Positions 1 through 11,987 of a stretch of DNA of 64,000 bases are shown here, piece after piece. The translations under genes and the position numbers were made by a program. Location: the NCBI GenBank assembly GCA_021018815.1, contig JAITYX010000046.1:3599501-3663500 (forward strand), given 5' to 3'. This stretch comes from Talinum fruticosum. Lineage: Eukaryota; Streptophyta; Magnoliopsida; Caryophyllales; Talinaceae. The stretch's first letter is position 1. Each line of letters begins with the position of its first letter. The notes beneath the pieces were generated by a model. It saw nothing but the letters and a program-made list of their open reading frames with translations, was not told the origin of the DNA and searched no databases.

Positions 1-448
1 GAAGGCGGTTAACCGATTACGGGGTTACCAACCTGGATATTGGGCGTACCAAATAATGGCACTTGATGGGCGGGTCCATATTAATGATGGCAAATATTAT
101 TTGCAAACAATTCTTCATTGTTGTTAATGACGGCCATATCCGGGCTTGATTTGTAAATAAAACACTCGAAGGGCACGATCAATGAACGTACCTTGAGTTG
201 ATATCCCTTCTTCTTTTTCTTTCAGGCGGAATCCGGATGAACGCACGACGCTGGTGTTGGATGACCTTAATTAAGGACATAAGAGTTTTATTAATAATTT
301 GAATTTTTATGGCTTATTTATTTATTAAGTCATTTCAAACATGCTTGGAATGAAAATTAATAAAGTTAACTTCTACTAAAGGATAGTAATGTTATCTTTA
401 ATTCATATGACTCGATTATCTTATTTTATACAATGCAAGCATAACTTT

Positions 449-450
<2 letters not shown>

Positions 451-528
<78 letters not shown>
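451..528. repeat. (AT)n microsatellite
   Basis: About 78 bases of uninterrupted alternating AT, followed by further short AT runs to about 542. Confidence 0.95.
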
Positions 529-530
<2 letters not shown>

Positions 531-914
531 TATATATATATAGCAATTTTAAACATATGTTCAGCTTCTTCTAAATGCGTATATAAATATATATATAAGC
601 ATTACACCAAATACTTACTTTAAGCTCAAAGAAAAATTATGCTTTTAATAACTGCCGTTAGTCATTTCATTACTTAAATACTTTCATTCTTTTATATACT
701 TGTCTTCAAATTTTCTAGCTTTACTCTATTTTACAAGGGTATAACTATTTCCCCAAAGATGCCAATTTCTCACACTTCGGTTTTACAAGCGCCCAAAAAT
801 TAGATATCGTCCTCAATCTTTTCCTTAATCTCCTCATTAGGTTAAATATTTAAACTAACCAAAAATATTATGATTCAGAATTACTTGTGACTGTCCTTTA
901 CACAGATTTTTGTT

Positions 915-1025
915 CATAAATATCCCTCATACGAGGATTTGTCCATAAATATCCCTCATACGAGGATTTGTCCATAAATGTCCTTCATACGAGATATTCT
1001 TCATACGGAGATTGTCCATAGTTTT
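915..1025 (+). repeat. 29 bp tandem repeat, about three and a half copies
   Basis: The unit beginning CATAAATATCCCTCATACGA starts at 915, 944 and 973, giving a constant 29 bp period. A degraded fourth copy runs to about 1025. The first two units are nearly identical, which suggests recent slippage or unequal exchange. Confidence 0.85.
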
Positions 1026-1295
1026 TCTTCAATTTTCAGTATATCCCACACATACCTACTATCACCGGATCTTCCTAAATTTCATGAATCGAGTCACAAA
1101 CAACCCATAATCCAATTTAAATCTCCAAACAGAAAAGAATACCAATTACAACTCAAATAATTAAATTAAAAGTACTAAAGAACCGAATCTGAAAATTAAC
1201 CTAAGAAATTAATTAAACAAACCGAAACTGAAATTTACTCTAAGGAATTAAATTAACGAACTGAAAATTTTACCCCAAAAATCACAGTGAACAGG

Positions 1296-1900
1296 GATTA
1301 ATTTTTGAGGGTTTTTGAGGTGGTTGAAGGTTGAAGGGTTGAAGGTCGGAGGATGACCGAATGGAGCAGGCGAGCTGCGGTCGCGGCAGTCGTCGGTGGC
1401 GATGAGCGGCGCCGGTGGCTCGACGAGGCGGCCGAAGCTGAGGCCCGAGGGCAAGGGTAACCGAGGCCAAACGGTCGCAAATCCGGGCGAACAGGCACAA
1501 AACCGGTGCTTTATCGGCATTTGGTGGCTGAGGCGGCGACAGCGCGGCGAAGGTAGTAGCGGCGGCTGTCGGTGTGTCGTGGTGGTGTTTCCGGTGGATG
1601 AAACAAGCGGGAAGAGGGAGGCGGAGGAGGCAGCGAAGGGAAGGATGGGTTTTAGGGTGTTTGATGAGGAGATCGGCGAAGATGGTGGTGGTGGTAGTGG
1701 TGGCTAGCTGGCGGCGACCGTCGGCGTGGCCGGAGGGCCGCCGATGCGGTTTGTGGGTGGTGAAAACGGGAGGGGCGCAGAGAGGGAGGAGGGTTTCGGT
1801 GGTGAGAGAAGGAGAGGGAGAGGGTTGTGAGTTTTATCTCGCTTTAGGTTAGAATAATGAGCTTCTTAGGGTAACTTTTGCTTTTATACCCCCTCTAGCC
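1296..1900 (-). promoter_or_regulatory. GC-rich block with a minus-strand TATA box, probable LTR promoter
   Basis: Read on the minus strand, a TATA box (GGTATAAAAG, 1882-1889) is followed by a pyrimidine-rich leader and then a GC-rich block rich in GCC and CGG triplets. Reading frames of about 60-100 codons here are low-complexity and overlap in several frames, so I do not call a gene. The layout fits the promoter and leader of a long plant LTR. A promoter with the first exon of a lost host gene is the alternative. Confidence 0.35.
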
Positions 1901-2004
1901 TTCCTCTAAATGGGCCGGTTGACTCTACTCAAATCCTCTCGGCCCAATTCTCATTAGTGCTAATCCTAATCCAACTCACTCATCCTCATTATTTTCTTAA
2001 TCTT

Positions 2005-3163
2005 CGGTTTCATGGATATTAGACTCAGAAAATTCCATTTCTTTTCGACTCGAGATAATTAGTCACTTAATTATCTTAATTATATTATTATCCGTGTCTA
2101 ATCTTGGACCAAAGTATTTTATACTTTGAGAACCAAATTCATTTACTTTTGTAGGTTATTCAAACGAGGCTATCCTAAATTTGAATCACAAAAGTGACCG
2201 ACTTCAAAACGTCAAATCACCGACACACAAGGCTTTTTCAACCTCCGACCTAGCCCCGGACAACCGTGTCGGGGTTGTCTATTTCCAAAACTAGAAACCT
2301 GCAACACCAAGTTCAACGGTGGTTTCCACCTATTTTTCAAGACACCACCAGTGGTTTTGGGACTTCCAAAGGAGTCAAGAACCGTTGCTCAACGTTCATA
2401 TCTCAACGGATATTTTCCGAGTGACTCGGAAAATCCTTTACAACGGTCACAAAGGACCTCCAATCGGAAGATGGACACAACGGCTATGCTTGCTTGGTCA
2501 TCTATATATAGAAGCCAACTATCAAGAGTTGAATATTGTCGAATCTATTATCAATACACGTACTTAAGCAAAAGTCATTGTATTCATACTCAATCTTCTA
2601 CTTACAACTCCAATTCCGTAATTCATAAATTTCGAGTTGTAAGGTCTTGTACTCAATTACAAACACTTTCTTTCTTACTCTCTAAGTAAGGTCCCCTGAC
2701 CGAGCTGTAAGGGTTAACTCAACTCGGTTGTCCCTAACTGTAAGGGTGATCTCGGTTAGGAAGTACTAGATCGGATAAGGTAATTTCGAGTCTAGGAAAA
2801 ACTTGTAAGGAGTTGTCTAAGGGAGCAACTCGGGTTAAGTCGGTCTACTCGTATTTTGTGGACTCAAAATAGTGGATTTGACTTCGTGCTTGGATTAGCA
2901 CGGTCCGTGGTTTTCTGCCCTAGGAGGGTTTCCACGTACTTTCGAGTTATTACTTTTCCGAGTACATTCTAGACTCGGACAGGTTCTGAATTCCGCTCAA
3001 TCTGTTTCTTCACTACCTACTGCATTCCGAGTTTATGTTTTTCGAGTTTAACCTTGCTTCATGCTCACCTCGATTCATATCTATTTTAAATTCAAGCAAA
3101 TTTCATCATCACCCTATTCACCCCCCTCTAGGGTGACTTAGCCTCTCCCCGAGCAAACCTTCA
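2005..3163 (+). mobile_element. Copia-like LTR, copy 1, truncated at its left end
   Basis: This is one of four copies in the window of the same LTR family (others at 6276-7710, 17515-19105, and 11988-13067 continued at 27848-28170). Shared landmarks are a GTGGTTTTCTGCCC...AGGAGGGTTTCCAC block near 2910-2935 and CACCCTATTCACCCCC followed by CTCTAGGGTGA near 3110-3137. Similar strings sit near the U5 end of many plant Ty1/copia LTRs. The right end GAGCAAACCTTCA (3151-3163) agrees with the well-defined end of copy 3. The left part corresponding to the first 430 bases or so of copy 3 is absent. No copia coding sequence accompanies it. Confidence 0.75.
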
Positions 3164-6149
3164 CCGAGGAACTTATCCTAAAATGAAAGGAAATGATGAG
3201 TTTTTGTTTGGATTCACATAAAAATGCAAACTAACCAAAATGAAATGCAGCGATGCCAACGGAATCCCTTAGATTAGGATGAATTGGATTTGGCTAAGTA
3301 CAATCAAAGATTCTCTTAATTAGAGATTAATGCAAATAAAGACTCACCTATTTTACTTTGGCTAAATGCAAACAAAAGACTCTCTTAATTAGAGATGAAT
3401 TTGAGCTTAGCTAAAATAAAAATGAAATGAATGAACTCACCTTAATTGAGATTATTTTTATTTTGGCTAATGAAATGAATGCACTCATCTTAATTGAGAT
3501 GATTTTTGTTTTTGGCTAACGCAAATAGAAAAGCGTAATTAGACCGACCTAGAAGGGAAAGGTAATTTTGGACTTTTGGCTAAAAATGTACAAATTGGAC
3601 CGACTTAAAAAGGTTCATTATTTTATTTTATTTTTGCACCCATGCAAGGATTATTTAGCACTCATCACCTATCCCTAAAGGCTTACAAGTAGATGAATAA
3701 ATATAAAAACAACCACACTCATCCAAGCATGCAAATGAAAGGAAAAGGTACCACCCGGAGACCAATTGTCTATGGTCAAAAGAAGGTTAAAACTAGGTAG
3801 GATACATGATGTCTCATAGTCCGAGAATTTAGTCCTCCGTGGGGTACACGGCAGGATATAGCATTGAATCCTCGATGCCTCTCGGTAAGCCAAGAGCGCA
3901 TGTGTAGACACCTAAAAAGTGTCGTTCTTTCTCTCGCTATTTTGTTTGTTGGCCCGATGATGAAATCCCGAGTCCTGTTTGAGGATTTGGATCTTGGACT
4001 GTGTTTGATTGGTGTGACGGAAGCCAACAAACCACAAAGAATCCCCGGCACCACATAAATAGCCTTCTGCCTTGGGTTGATGCAAAAATCCCCTTTTCTT
4101 TCGGAAGATTCAAAACCGGGCCAAGCCTCCAGAGACAACGGAGTCTAGTGCCGCGTGGGGAAATTCCGTGCTCGAATACTCGCGTTTCACTTCAGTCCAA
4201 CCAGACAAGGAGCTAAAGATATCAAGACGACGTTAAACGCTGCATTTCATGACAGTCCATTAGAGACTAGAAGCACGCATCTCGCATCAAAAATAAAACC
4301 CGCCAAAAATAGAAACCTACAAAAATGGAAACATTCCATTTTTGGAAAGGTGCTATGGCCGGCGCTTGCCATCCGGAATCTTATGTGGAATGCTGCGTTT
4401 TGCCCCGGAGACTCCCTTCGAAGCACGCTAGGGCACGAAACCCTAGGCAACACCCTTGGTGGCCGACGCCGTGAATCGGATCCTATTCAGTTCTATCCTT
4501 TGCTTTATCCAGTCTTATCACTTTGATCTTGGCCCGGTTTTTGCTGCTAGCTTTGGATGGTCGGCCGAGCTAACCCTAGGTCATTCCTTGACCTAACCTC
4601 TCCCTATAAATAGAGAGCCTTGGCTCTCATTCCCACACGACTTCCCGCCTTAGCATCACGCTGCTGAAACTTGCCTAAGAGCTACCGAATACTCTCTTTG
4701 GTATTCTAATCTTTTGGTCCCTTTTCAGCCTATTCCTTCTCTACATCCATCATACTCCCTACATCCAGTCCCTAAAATCAATCAGTCACACATCTGCCTA
4801 CCTATCTCGACAAAAACTTATAAAAATTCATTTCAATTCACCACCGTCGCATCAAGAGATCCAGATCCGAAATCCGGATCAACATGTGGGACAACCTTAG
4901 GAGCACAGATTCGATCTTCAATGGTTTATTTTTTTATATGCTTTCTTTTATTGTTTTCCGTATTGTGGATTAGAGATGTATCACTTTTAAATTTCTCCAT
5001 GCCCGATGTAATCTCTTTATTTCTGGCTTTCTTTTCCTTTTCGCTTTTTTTTTCTTTTCTTTTCACTATTTTTTTCTTTACCGCTTTCTTTATTTATGCC
5101 TTTATCGCTTTCCTTAGTTATATTTGGTTGCTTTAATTTCACTTAGCATGTTGCTTGCATGCTTATTTTGTATATCATTTTAATTCACTACTTGAACTAG
5201 TAATGGTCGTCTTCGAACGGGTGAAACGGAAGGGTTGACCCCTACATTTCGTACTCTCGCCCCCAAATCCGATCTCAATTCAACGACCGATTGAGTCATT
5301 TTTAGCCTTTTTCAGTATTAGTTTTCCCATACTAAGATTGGAAGAGAAATTATTTTTGTTTTTGTTAGTTTTTCTTTCCTAAAAACTTACTAGCGACTCC
5401 CTTTCATTTATTGCTTCTAAATTTGCATCTCAGCTATTTTTTGATTGCGAGGATAAGAAAATGGAATTCTTGATCCGCCAACCAGGTCAAAGGCCGAGGC
5501 TGGTCTCCTCGGTCGTGGCCTCTGGCCGGAGCCGGCCACCATAGGGTATAGGTCGCCACCGCACCGAGTGGTCGGTAGGCGGGGTTTCTGTCCGGATTGG
5601 TGTTTTCACACCGAGTCGACCCTAAAGCCTCACGGCAGATTTAAAACCCTAATTTTATTTATCTTCCTGTTAAGAAATAATATCTCGAGACTTCTCAAAA
5701 TAATTTCTATAAAGGTTAATAAAACCACCATCAAACTTTGCCTAATTCGCTTTAAATCGATTTAATAAAATTCGAAAATCTTAATAAAAGGATTATCCCT
5801 ACATTCCAAAATCCACTTTCTAAAACCATCTTCAAAATCAATCCTTAAAAAGAGACCCAACATAAGTGGGGAAGCTCGACCGGTCGTGGTTCCTACAGCG
5901 TGCTATGAAGGAAGACGTACCGCCTTTGTTGACAATCAAGCCTAATTAGGCCCATCCGGGACGCGAGTGGGAGCCTCTTCCAAAAATTGTTTTAGAGGGA
6001 AAGCCTAATAGTCAACCAACAAAAATGAACTATGGTCAAGGTTGCTTAAATGTAGGATGCCTAATGCAAATACATTACTAAAATTCACTACTCAAATTTT
6101 CAAGTTTCACCATATTAATAAGTGATTATCCCAAGTGCGAGTTGCCATC
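3164..6149 (-). mobile_element. Ty3/gypsy (Tat/Ogre type) leader, copy A, split by a solo LTR
   Basis: The segment matches the leader of copy B (about 8800-9995) in order and sequence. Both have short repeats alternating ACTCACC...GAGAT with GGCTAATGCAAA, then a conserved block around GATACATG(A/G)TGTCTCATAG. The primer binding site lies at 6130-6147 and reads TGGCAACTCGCACTTGGG on the minus strand. That resembles the TGGCGACTC-type site I associate with plant Tat/Ogre elements. Synteny with copy B is broken only by the solo LTR at 3903-5897. No coding sequence survives here. Confidence 0.75.
3903..5897 (+). mobile_element. Solo LTR of the Tat/Ogre-type family, 1,995 bp
   Basis: The element starts TGTAGACACC and ends GGTTCCTACA, and is flanked by 5 bp target duplications GCATG (3898-3902) and GCGTG (5898-5902) that differ at one base. 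Removing it restores the sequence of the leader in copy B exactly at the junction. It belongs to the same family as the minus-strand LTRs at 9996-11987 and 38259-39769, sharing GTTGG(C/T)CCGATGATGAAA near the start. A TATA box CCCTATAAATAG lies near 4603-4613, consistent with plus orientation. Having no internal region, it is the product of LTR-LTR recombination. Confidence 0.92.
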
Positions 6150-6275
6150 TGTAGGAACCACGGACCCCCTCCCCTCCTTCGCGAAGTGGGGCCCGAACTT
6201 CCCTATGAATTGGCAGGTTTTAAAATTTTTCGTTTTGGTTTTCGAAGATGAAAATTATTTAGGGTTTTTCGAAGA
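6150..6275 (-). mobile_element. 5' LTR fragment of copy A
   Basis: The LTR edge TGTAGGAACC begins two bases after the primer binding site of copy A, as expected for a minus-strand 5' LTR. Only about 126 bases remain before a copia-like LTR takes over. The fragment aligns with the first 120 bases of the copy B LTR, sharing GAATTGGC and GATGAAAAT. The rest of the LTR does not reappear on the far side of the copia-like LTR, so a deletion or recombination accompanied the junction. Confidence 0.7.
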
Positions 6276-7710
6276 TGAAAATGACTTAGGTATAACTCTC
6301 TATCTCTCTATAGTTTTGATTCCATGTCATTCTAACCTTTTAAGAAACTCATATCTCGGTTTTCATTATTTTCCGACCCGCTCAAAAACCATATATCTAG
6401 CATATCACTTTTTAACTCACTTAGAAATAACTCAAAATAATGGCATGAATAAGTAATTTCACAAACACTTTTATTCTTAGCACCGACTTACTATTCTAAG
6501 TGAAAATGAATTACTGCATTAATTCCACTTTCTAAGTCAGCATATTTAATGAAATTATTTACTTGATCAAGTTTATGTATTCTAATTCTTTATTCTTATT
6601 AACTTGATCATTTAAAGGATTGACTCAAGATGGAATTTGAACCTAATGAATATTATACTCGGAAAATTTCATCCTTTCAGGGCGAAGATAATGAAGTGCT
6701 TAATTACTTTAAATTAATTATTATCTTTGCCTAAACTTAGACCAAATTATATTTATACTTTGAGTACCACTTTGATTTACTTTGCAGGCTGATTAAAGTA
6801 GTTTAATCTATTCTTAAAAAGCAAAAGCCACCGGTTTCTATCCGTTAAACACCAGCAGACGTAAATCAGCCATTTTCTCGACATGGCTCAAACACCATGA
6901 TAGGATTGTTTATTAGGGTTGTTTGTTTCCAAACCCGATGAAATTCAACTTTGAATCCAACGGTTGTTTCCATCCCAAAATTCAGTCACAACTATAGGGA
7001 CGGACCACTTTTGAGCCAAGGACCACCACATAACGTTCATATCACAACGGATCCTTTTCTAAGTGACTCGGACTAGCCGTTACAACGAATATTAAAGCTC
7101 ACCAGTCCATAACAAGTCTCAACGGCTAATCTACCATGCTGTGCATAAATAGAAGCCCCTTTACAAGACTTGAAGATTACTGGAACTAAATATAATCTAG
7201 TCTAACTCAATCTTCTAGCGATTACAACTCTAAGCATGAACTCTTGACTTTCTAAGTTGTGAAGAGAAAGTCTTGTAATCACTTCTACTCTTTCTATTCT
7301 CTGCTAAGTCCCTTGAATGAGATGTAAGGGTTAACTTTGCTTAGTTGTCCCTAACCGTAAAGGGTATCTCGGTTAGGAAGTACCGGATAAGATAAGAGAA
7401 TTTCTTAGTCTAGGAAAACTTGTAATTAAATTGCACAAGGGAGGAATTCTATAAAGAGTCAATCCTTGTATTTTGTGGATTCAAAGTAGCGGATTTGACT
7501 TGGTGGTTGGATTAGCACTGTCCGTGGTTTTCTGCCCCAGGAGGGTTTCCACGTATTTTTGTGTTTGACTTGTTTTTGAGTTCATTCTAGACTTAAAATT
7601 ATTTTCTAAGTCTGTTTTGTGCGGAACTATTTGTAATTTCTCAAAAATCTTTCATCACCCTATTCACCCTCCTCTAGGGTGACTTAGCTCTGTCCAAGAG
7701 CAAACCTTTA
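6276..7710 (+). mobile_element. Copia-like LTR, copy 2
   Basis: It aligns with copy 3 from GTATAA...AGTTTTGATTCCA near the left end through to GAGCAAACCTTTA at the right end. The GTGGTTTTCTGCCC block is near 7530 and the CACCCTATTCACCC block near 7657. The flanking five bases (GAAGA left, ATGGG right) do not match, and left and right flanks come from different places in the gypsy element. This is therefore not a clean solo insertion as it stands now. Confidence 0.75.
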
Positions 7711-8019
7711 ATGGGCTCATTAGATGATTTTCTAGCTGGTTAAAGCTTTTGTGGATGCTTGCTCCTCCTCTATAAGTATGCCGACATCTCTAAGTGTTTT
7801 GAAGTCCATGAACAAGCAAGAACTTCAAGTGTTGATGATAGACAAGTTTCGGGTTATTGATGATGAGCCTAACTCGATCCTTTTCGAAGGTCGATCTACC
7901 ATGTGGGCAGCTTTTTCCCTCCGTGAGTGAGAAAATCATTGAAGCTCTACCCATCTCCTTGCTTGATCAGCTCTAAGTCTCGAAAAGTGACTGGTATATC
8001 ACTATTGTAGGAGCATTAA

Positions 8020-8230
8020 TGTAAGAATTATGTGTAAGATCCGGCCGGTTTGTGACCTTGTGTGGGTCGATAGCATTGTACAACTTCATGACTTCTTTGT
8101 TGAACGTCCATGGGAAGATGACATGGTATGTGTCCTCCAAGTACATGTTTTAGAGTCGTTGCCCCTACAAAGTTCCTCATGTGGTGGTGAGGGTTTTCAG
8201 TCCCATGGAACTTGATGTCGGGCATGGTGA
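8020..8230 (-). pseudogene. Retrotransposon gag fragment
   Basis: The minus-strand translation contains FHGTENPHHHMRNFVGATT and, after a one-base frame change, FPWTFNKEVMKLYNAIDPHK and VTNRPDLTHN. The pattern of PKF-G-DP-HH--F, then FP-TF---V--WY/LYN-ID, then W-DL---F is the core of the plant Ty3/gypsy Retrotrans_gag domain, which packages the element RNA in virus-like particles. The usual tryptophan before Y is replaced by L, and at least one frameshift breaks the frame, so it is inactive. Its place downstream of the copy B leader and primer binding site fits a 5'-LTR-leader-gag order on the minus strand. Upstream sequence (8230-8770) may be the N-terminal part of gag but is not recognisable. 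Confidence 0.7.
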
Positions 8231-8804
8231 ATTTTGGGGCAACTTTCCTTTAGAGATTGAAGTGAATCCACTGGGCCCGATAGTAGTTGTTGAACATCGA
8301 GGACTCCCATAACATCTACTCTATCTGATCTATTCTTGGATCAGATTGAGGCTGAGGTTCAGGTTGGGGTTTTTCTTCCTTTGATTTGTTCTCCAATTCT
8401 TTGAGTACTAGGTCAAAGGTTTACGTTAATGACTCAATCTTCTTCTCCTAGCCCTCAATCTTAACTTTTATCTTTGTAGTGGACTCCTTGAACAAGGTCA
8501 TGATGGGAGTTTGCTCTGGATTGTTGGCCATTTTTGGAGGATGGTTGGGCTTTATCCGCGGTGACATACTAGGGTTACAAGTAAAGGTGCGGGACATACT
8601 GGTGTGGTATGTGTTGATATATGATGTATCGGTGTCGACCGTACCGGTGTTGAAACAGACTTCTTATTTCCTAATCGTTTCATGCTAGGATTTCCGATTT
8701 GAGTTGGATTCCCCATCATGTGTCCCAAAAGAGTAGGTGCAGGACTAGCTTGTGGAAAAATTTCTATAGGAGATAGGGCTTAAGTGCTCAACCCGAGGAA
8801 CGAT

Positions 8805-9480
8805 CGATCATAAGAGAAAATAAAATGATATGCTCTTTTATTTGGATGCACGTAAAGAAATGCAAATTGGACAAAAATGAAACGCAATGATGCAAATGGA
8901 GTCCCTTAAATTGGGATGAATTTGATGTGAACAAAGACTCTCCTAATTTGAGATGAGTTTAATTTGGCTAATGCAAACAAAGACTCTCCTAATTAGGGAT
9001 GAATTTTATTTTGGCTAATGCGAACAAAGACTCACCTAATTTGAGATTAATTTAATTTTGATTGTGCAAAAATAAAATGAATGGACTCACCTTAATTGAG
9101 ATGAATTTTAAATTTGGCTAATGCAAAAATGGATTCACATATTTGAGATAAATGTATTTTTGGCTAATGCAAAATTGGGCTCACCTAATTTGAGATGAAT
9201 TTTATTTTTCGCTAAATGCAAGAATGGACTCACCTAATTTGAGATGAAATTTATTTTTAGCTAATGCAAATAAAAAAAATGAACTCACCTTAATGGAGAT
9301 GACTTTTAATTTTGGGTAATGCAAAATGAACTCACCTAATTTGAGATGAAATTTATTTTTAACTAATGCAAATTAAAAATGCAATTATTGGACTGACCTA
9401 AAAGAGGAAGGTAATTTTGGATTTTTGCTAAAATGCACAAATAGGACTGACTCAAAGTTGTATTATTTTATTTATTTATT
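8805..9480 (-). repeat. Imperfect short tandem repeats in the gypsy leader
   Basis: On the plus strand a motif of roughly 55-60 bases recurs: ACTCACCTAATTTGAGATGA, a T-rich stretch, then TTGGCTAATGCAAA. There are about ten imperfect copies here. Matching arrays lie in copy A (about 3290-3530) and copy C (about 28300-28617). The array sits between primer binding site and gag. Confidence 0.8.
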
Positions 9481-9995
9481 CACGCATGCAAGGATTACTT
9501 GCTGAACACTGGCTAAACCGCCAAAGACTCACAAAAAGAGGGTTAAACACTAAAAACAACCACACTCATCTAACCATGCAAATGAAGAGACCACCCAAAC
9601 AACCAAGGATCTATGGTCAAAGGAGGGTTAAATCTAGGTAGGATACATGGTGTCTCATAGTTCGAGAATTTGGTCCTCCGTGGGGTGCACGATAGGAAAA
9701 GCATGAACTCGATGCCTCTTGGTGAGCCAAAAGCACGTGCTATGAGGGAAGAGGTACCACCTCCCCGATAATCAAGCCTAGTTAGGCCCGTCCGAATTAG
9801 CAGTTCGAACCTCCTCCAAAAATTGTTTTTCAAAAAGTAAAGTCTAATGGTCCAACATAAAAATAAAAAATAAAAAAACTATGTTCAAGGTTGCCTAAAT
9901 GCGGGATACCTAATGCAAATACATTATTAAAACTCATTACTTAAACTTTCAAGTTTTGCCCTCTTAATAAATGATTATCCTAGCAGAATCGCCAA

Positions 9996-11987
9996 TGTAG
10001 GAATCATTGCCCGTCCCCGAGACCAAGCTTCCCCACGAATTGGCGGTGTTTTTAATTTTCTTTTCCGAGATGAAAATAATTTATGGTTTTGAAGATTGAT
10101 TTTTAAAAGAGAGGATGAACCTCTTATTAGGATTTCCGAATTTTACAAACTAAGTTCAAATAAATTAAATAGGGTTGAATGGCGATTTTTATTAATTACT
10201 TTATTCTAGAAATTATTTTCGAAATCTCGGGATATTATTTCTCAACTAAAAATAAGAAAAGTTAGGGTTTATTGATTCTGTTGTGGGGCTTTAGGGCTAA
10301 ATCGGTATGAAAACACCGACTTGGACCGAAGCCTCACCCACCGACCACTTGACGTTGGCGAAAGCCGGCACCATGGGGTCGGCGGCGTGGGCCATGGGCC
10401 ATGGCTGAGGTGGTCAGCCTCAGCCTCCGGCTTGGCTGGCATATCCAAAACCCTTTTTGTTTATTTCCAGTCGGAAAAGCCGAGAAACAGATTAGAAGAC
10501 ATAAATGGAGAATAAGAATCGCCAATTAGTTTTAGAAATAAAAACTAACAAAAATAAAATAAAGATATAGTCTTCCTATCTTAGTATGGGAAAACTAAGC
10601 TTAGAAGAGGTTTAAAAATGACTACATCGGTCTAGAACCGAGAATCCCGATTTGGGGCGAAGGTACAAAACGTAGGGAGTTTAAATAACATATTAAAAAC
10701 GAGCGGACAACATAATTAGATACAAGAATAAAGGCAACCAAAGCATGCTAACGAAACCGAGTAAAGAAGATACTGAAAAGCGATAAATGAAAGCAATAAA
10801 GAAAGGAAAGAAAATCAAAAAGAAACGAAAGCGAAATATAAAAAGATTACGTCCGGCGAGGAGGAACTAAATGCGATACAAATTTTCTCCACAATGCGAA
10901 AAGTAGTAAAACATAAAATAAATAAATGGTCACGAAGGTCGAATTAGTGCCCTCGAGGTTGTCCCACCTGCTGATTTGGATCTCGAATTTGGATCCGACG
11001 GTATGACGGTGGTGAATTGAAAAGGCTTTTTGGGAGTTTTTGTGAGGGCAACTAGAAAGATGTGTGACCGATGGAGTATTAATGTTCGGATGTAGGGAGT
11101 ATGAGGAAAGTAAGCTGAAAAGAAATGAAGAGATTAGAATACGTGCAACCGCATTCAGTAGCTCTTAATTAGGTTTCAGCAGCGTAACGTTTTAGAGATG
11201 AGCCGTTTCAGCTTAGAATTCAACGAAGCATAACGACTAGGAAAAATTCTTTCTCAAAAGGAGAGCCTAAGATACTCCAATTATAGGGAAAGGTTAGGTC
11301 ACAAATTACCTAGGGTTAGCAACTCAAGCAGCCAGTCCAAAATAGGCATCAACCGGATGGAAAATCACAAAAAAAAAAAAAAAACCAAACCAAAAGATAA
11401 GAGATAGAAATGGATCCCGGGATGCACGGCACCAACCATAAATGGCGTTGTTTGGTCCTCTAGCTTCTTCTATGTTGCAGCAAGACTTTGGGAAAAACGT
11501 AGCATTTTAGGTGAACTGGAACCTGGTACGCAGCCACGGACATAAACGGCATCTTTTTGAGGAAGTAGGCTCCATGTCTCGAGTGGACTGTTTGAAGCAA
11601 AACGCAACGTTTGGGTGATTCCGACCATGAAACGTGGCGCCGGTCATACGACGTCATTTTGATGTCTTCGGCTTCGTGTCTCGGGTTGGACGCTAGTAGT
11701 GAAACGCGAGTGTTTTGAGCCCGGAATCTCCCGGTACGCGGCGCCGGACTTCCGTTGACTCCAGAGGTTTGATCCGGGCCTGGACTATACGAAAGAAAAG
11801 GATTTTTGGACCGACCTAAGGGAAAAGGCTATTTATTTGGTGCTAAAGGGTTTTTGTGGTTTAGTGGCTTCCTTCTCACCAATCAAATACCTCCGTGATC
11901 CAAATCCTCAAATAGGACTCAAGATTTCATCATCGGGCCAACAAATAAATAAAAGAAGAAAGGGATGACACTTTTTAAGTGTCTACA
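9996..11987 (-). mobile_element. 5' LTR of gypsy copy B, 1,992 bp
   Basis: The LTR runs from TGTAGGAATC to GTGTCTACA on the plus strand, so on the minus strand it starts TGTAGACAC and ends CCTACA. Its length is within 3 bp of the solo LTR at 3903-5897, and it matches that LTR in reverse complement. Examples are the blocks around CACCGACTTGGACCGAAGCC and GGGCCAACAAATAAATAAAA. The primer binding site lies immediately to its left, which makes it the 5' LTR. Confidence 0.9.

Larger units (their letters stand above)
1..2004. other. Unassigned repeat-like DNA at the left edge
   Basis: No open reading frame here looks like a protein. The stretch holds a long AT microsatellite, a short 29 bp tandem repeat, and a GC-rich block with a minus-strand TATA box, which are listed separately. 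The order on the minus strand (TATA box, pyrimidine-rich leader, GC-rich block, AT-rich tail) is what long LTRs of plant chromoviruses often look like. I cannot find both ends, so the assignment is a guess. Confidence 0.4.
7711..9995 (-). mobile_element. Ty3/gypsy (Tat/Ogre type) internal region, copy B: leader and start of gag
   Basis: Read on the minus strand from 9995, the segment begins with a primer binding site (TGGCGATTCTGCTAG, 9980-9994) one base inside the LTR. An approximately 1.2 kb non-coding leader with short tandem-like repeats follows, then a decayed gag near 8000-8250. It is the most complete internal region of this family in the window. The stretch 7711-8000 shows no recognisable domain. 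Pol coding sequence is absent, cut off at the copia-like LTR. Confidence 0.75.

Noticed and set aside
1396..1852. Plus-strand glycine/arginine-rich frames of 103 and 92 codons
   Set aside because: They translate GGC-rich and GGT-rich low-complexity DNA in overlapping frames opposite a minus-strand promoter-like layout, and lack any domain.
4714..5136. 140-codon plus-strand frame with a hydrophobic C-terminal half
   Set aside because: It lies inside a solo LTR. The phenylalanine-rich half comes from T-rich LTR sequence and is not conserved in the related LTRs.
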